From Candidatus Gastranaerophilales bacterium (GTDB lineage Bacteria > Cyanobacteriota > Vampirovibrionia > Gastranaerophilales > Gastranaerophilaceae), in NCBI GenBank assembly GCA_944325615.1, contig CALVAU010000011.1, forward strand, positions 1-5,415: a stretch of 5,415 bases of DNA, given 5' to 3'. Below, piece by piece: positions 5,121-5,415 of this stretch. The stretch's first letter is position 1. Every line of letters begins with the position of its first letter. The notes beneath the pieces are model-generated. The model was not told the origin of the DNA, ran no database searches, and saw only the letters and a program-made list of their open reading frames with translations. A program made the translations under genes and the position numbers.

Positions 5121-5415
5121 ATGGCAGGAATTTCTCCGATTACCAAAAGGCTTTCAACTTTAAGGAATGAAAAAATTTTTTCAGCTGTGCTCGGCGATTA
5201 TAAAGGTTATAAAGAAGCGACAAAAGAGTTTTCTAAACTTGCAGTTGCAAATAAAGATGCTTTCATCGCACTGAAGCCTCAAAGCGAAGTGAAAGTTCCT
5301 CTTTTTTCAAAACAGGGATTGAAAATGTTAAAAATATGGTTTCTTGAAAAGTTCCGAGTAAAAACACCGGAAGAAAAAGAGTTAAAACAGTTTGTAAAAA
5401 CACAAAAAATTCTTC
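5121..5415 (+). CDS. unrecognised protein, 5' part only (runs off the right edge)
   Basis: An ATG at 5121 opens a frame that stays open for 98 codons to the window end. It begins MAGISPITKRLSTLRNEKIF. AAAGGA at 5110-5115 is a good Shine-Dalgarno sequence 5 nt upstream, and codon choice matches the neighbours. The visible part is basic, probably helical (SAVLGDYKGYKEATKEFSKL; EEKELKQFVKTQKIL) and has no signal peptide or clear membrane segment, so it is probably cytoplasmic so far. I do not recognise a family or catalytic motif. The gene has its own likely promoter, so it may not belong functionally with the two-component operon. The short overlapping frame from the ATG at 5107 ends after 18 codons and is not a gene. 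Confidence 0.75.
   Translation, partial: MAGISPITKRLSTLRNEKIFSAVLGDYKGYKEATKEFSKLAVANKDAFIALKPQSEVKVPLFSKQGLKMLKIWFLEKFRVKTPEEKELKQFVKTQKIL

Noticed and set aside
5107..5163. Short plus-strand frame starting MKGFIW
   Set aside because: It ends after 18 codons and overlaps the start of the better-supported gene at 5121, whose Shine-Dalgarno sequence it contains.
1..5415. A phage, transposon, CRISPR, toxin-antitoxin or defence system
   Set aside because: No terminal inverted repeats, spaced direct repeats, transposase, nuclease or toxin motifs were seen. The genes are chromosomal core or signalling types with uniform codon style.

Overview
The window is low-GC bacterial chromosome with compact, almost entirely plus-strand coding. 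It looks like ordinary housekeeping and signalling DNA: I see no mobile element, CRISPR array, tRNA or rRNA. The gene set and protein styles (a PrsA/SurA-like parvulin lipoprotein, an OmpR-family regulator close in style to the cyanobacterial Rpa regulators, a TIGR02757 protein) would fit a gut Vampirovibrionia/Gastranaerophilales (Melainabacteria) genome. A low-GC Firmicute-like genome is the main alternative. This placement is inference from style, not from a marker gene.

Layout. Positions 1-193 hold an unresolved edge region with short open frames on both strands and a good plus-strand promoter (116-144). A secreted lipoprotein peptidyl-prolyl isomerase/chaperone follows (194-1342), closed by a perfect 14-bp-stem intrinsic terminator (1357-1387). 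An 87-bp gap carries a sigma70-type promoter overlapping an AT-only palindrome. It drives a tightly packed four-gene unit: OmpR/PhoB-type response regulator (1475-2188), membrane sensor histidine kinase (2191-3891), tRNA adenosine deaminase TadA (3875-4297) and a TIGR02757-family protein (4294-5076). The joints are a 2-nt gap, a 17-nt overlap and a 4-nt ATGA overlap, so translation is probably coupled. A separate promoter inside the end of the last gene (5060-5087) precedes a new, unrecognised gene that starts at 5121 and runs off the right edge.

How the genes work together. The regulator and kinase form a cognate two-component pair: an extracytoplasmic Cache-like sensor, HAMP, HisKA and HATPase feeding phosphate to Asp56 of the regulator. 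TadA, which makes inosine-34 in tRNA-Arg(ACG), has no known link to this signalling and may simply be co-transcribed. The TIGR02757 protein is conserved but uncharacterised. The upstream chaperone belongs to a different transcription unit.

The most notable local oddity is an uninterrupted run of 16 T inside the TIGR02757 gene. Loss or gain of one T would stop translation within a few codons in either direction, so it is either a contingency (phase-variation) tract or an assembly or sequencing length problem. Secondary points are a degenerate ATP-lid G1 motif in the kinase, an HhH-GPD-like Asp motif in the TIGR02757 protein, and two unusual substitutions around the TadA active site.
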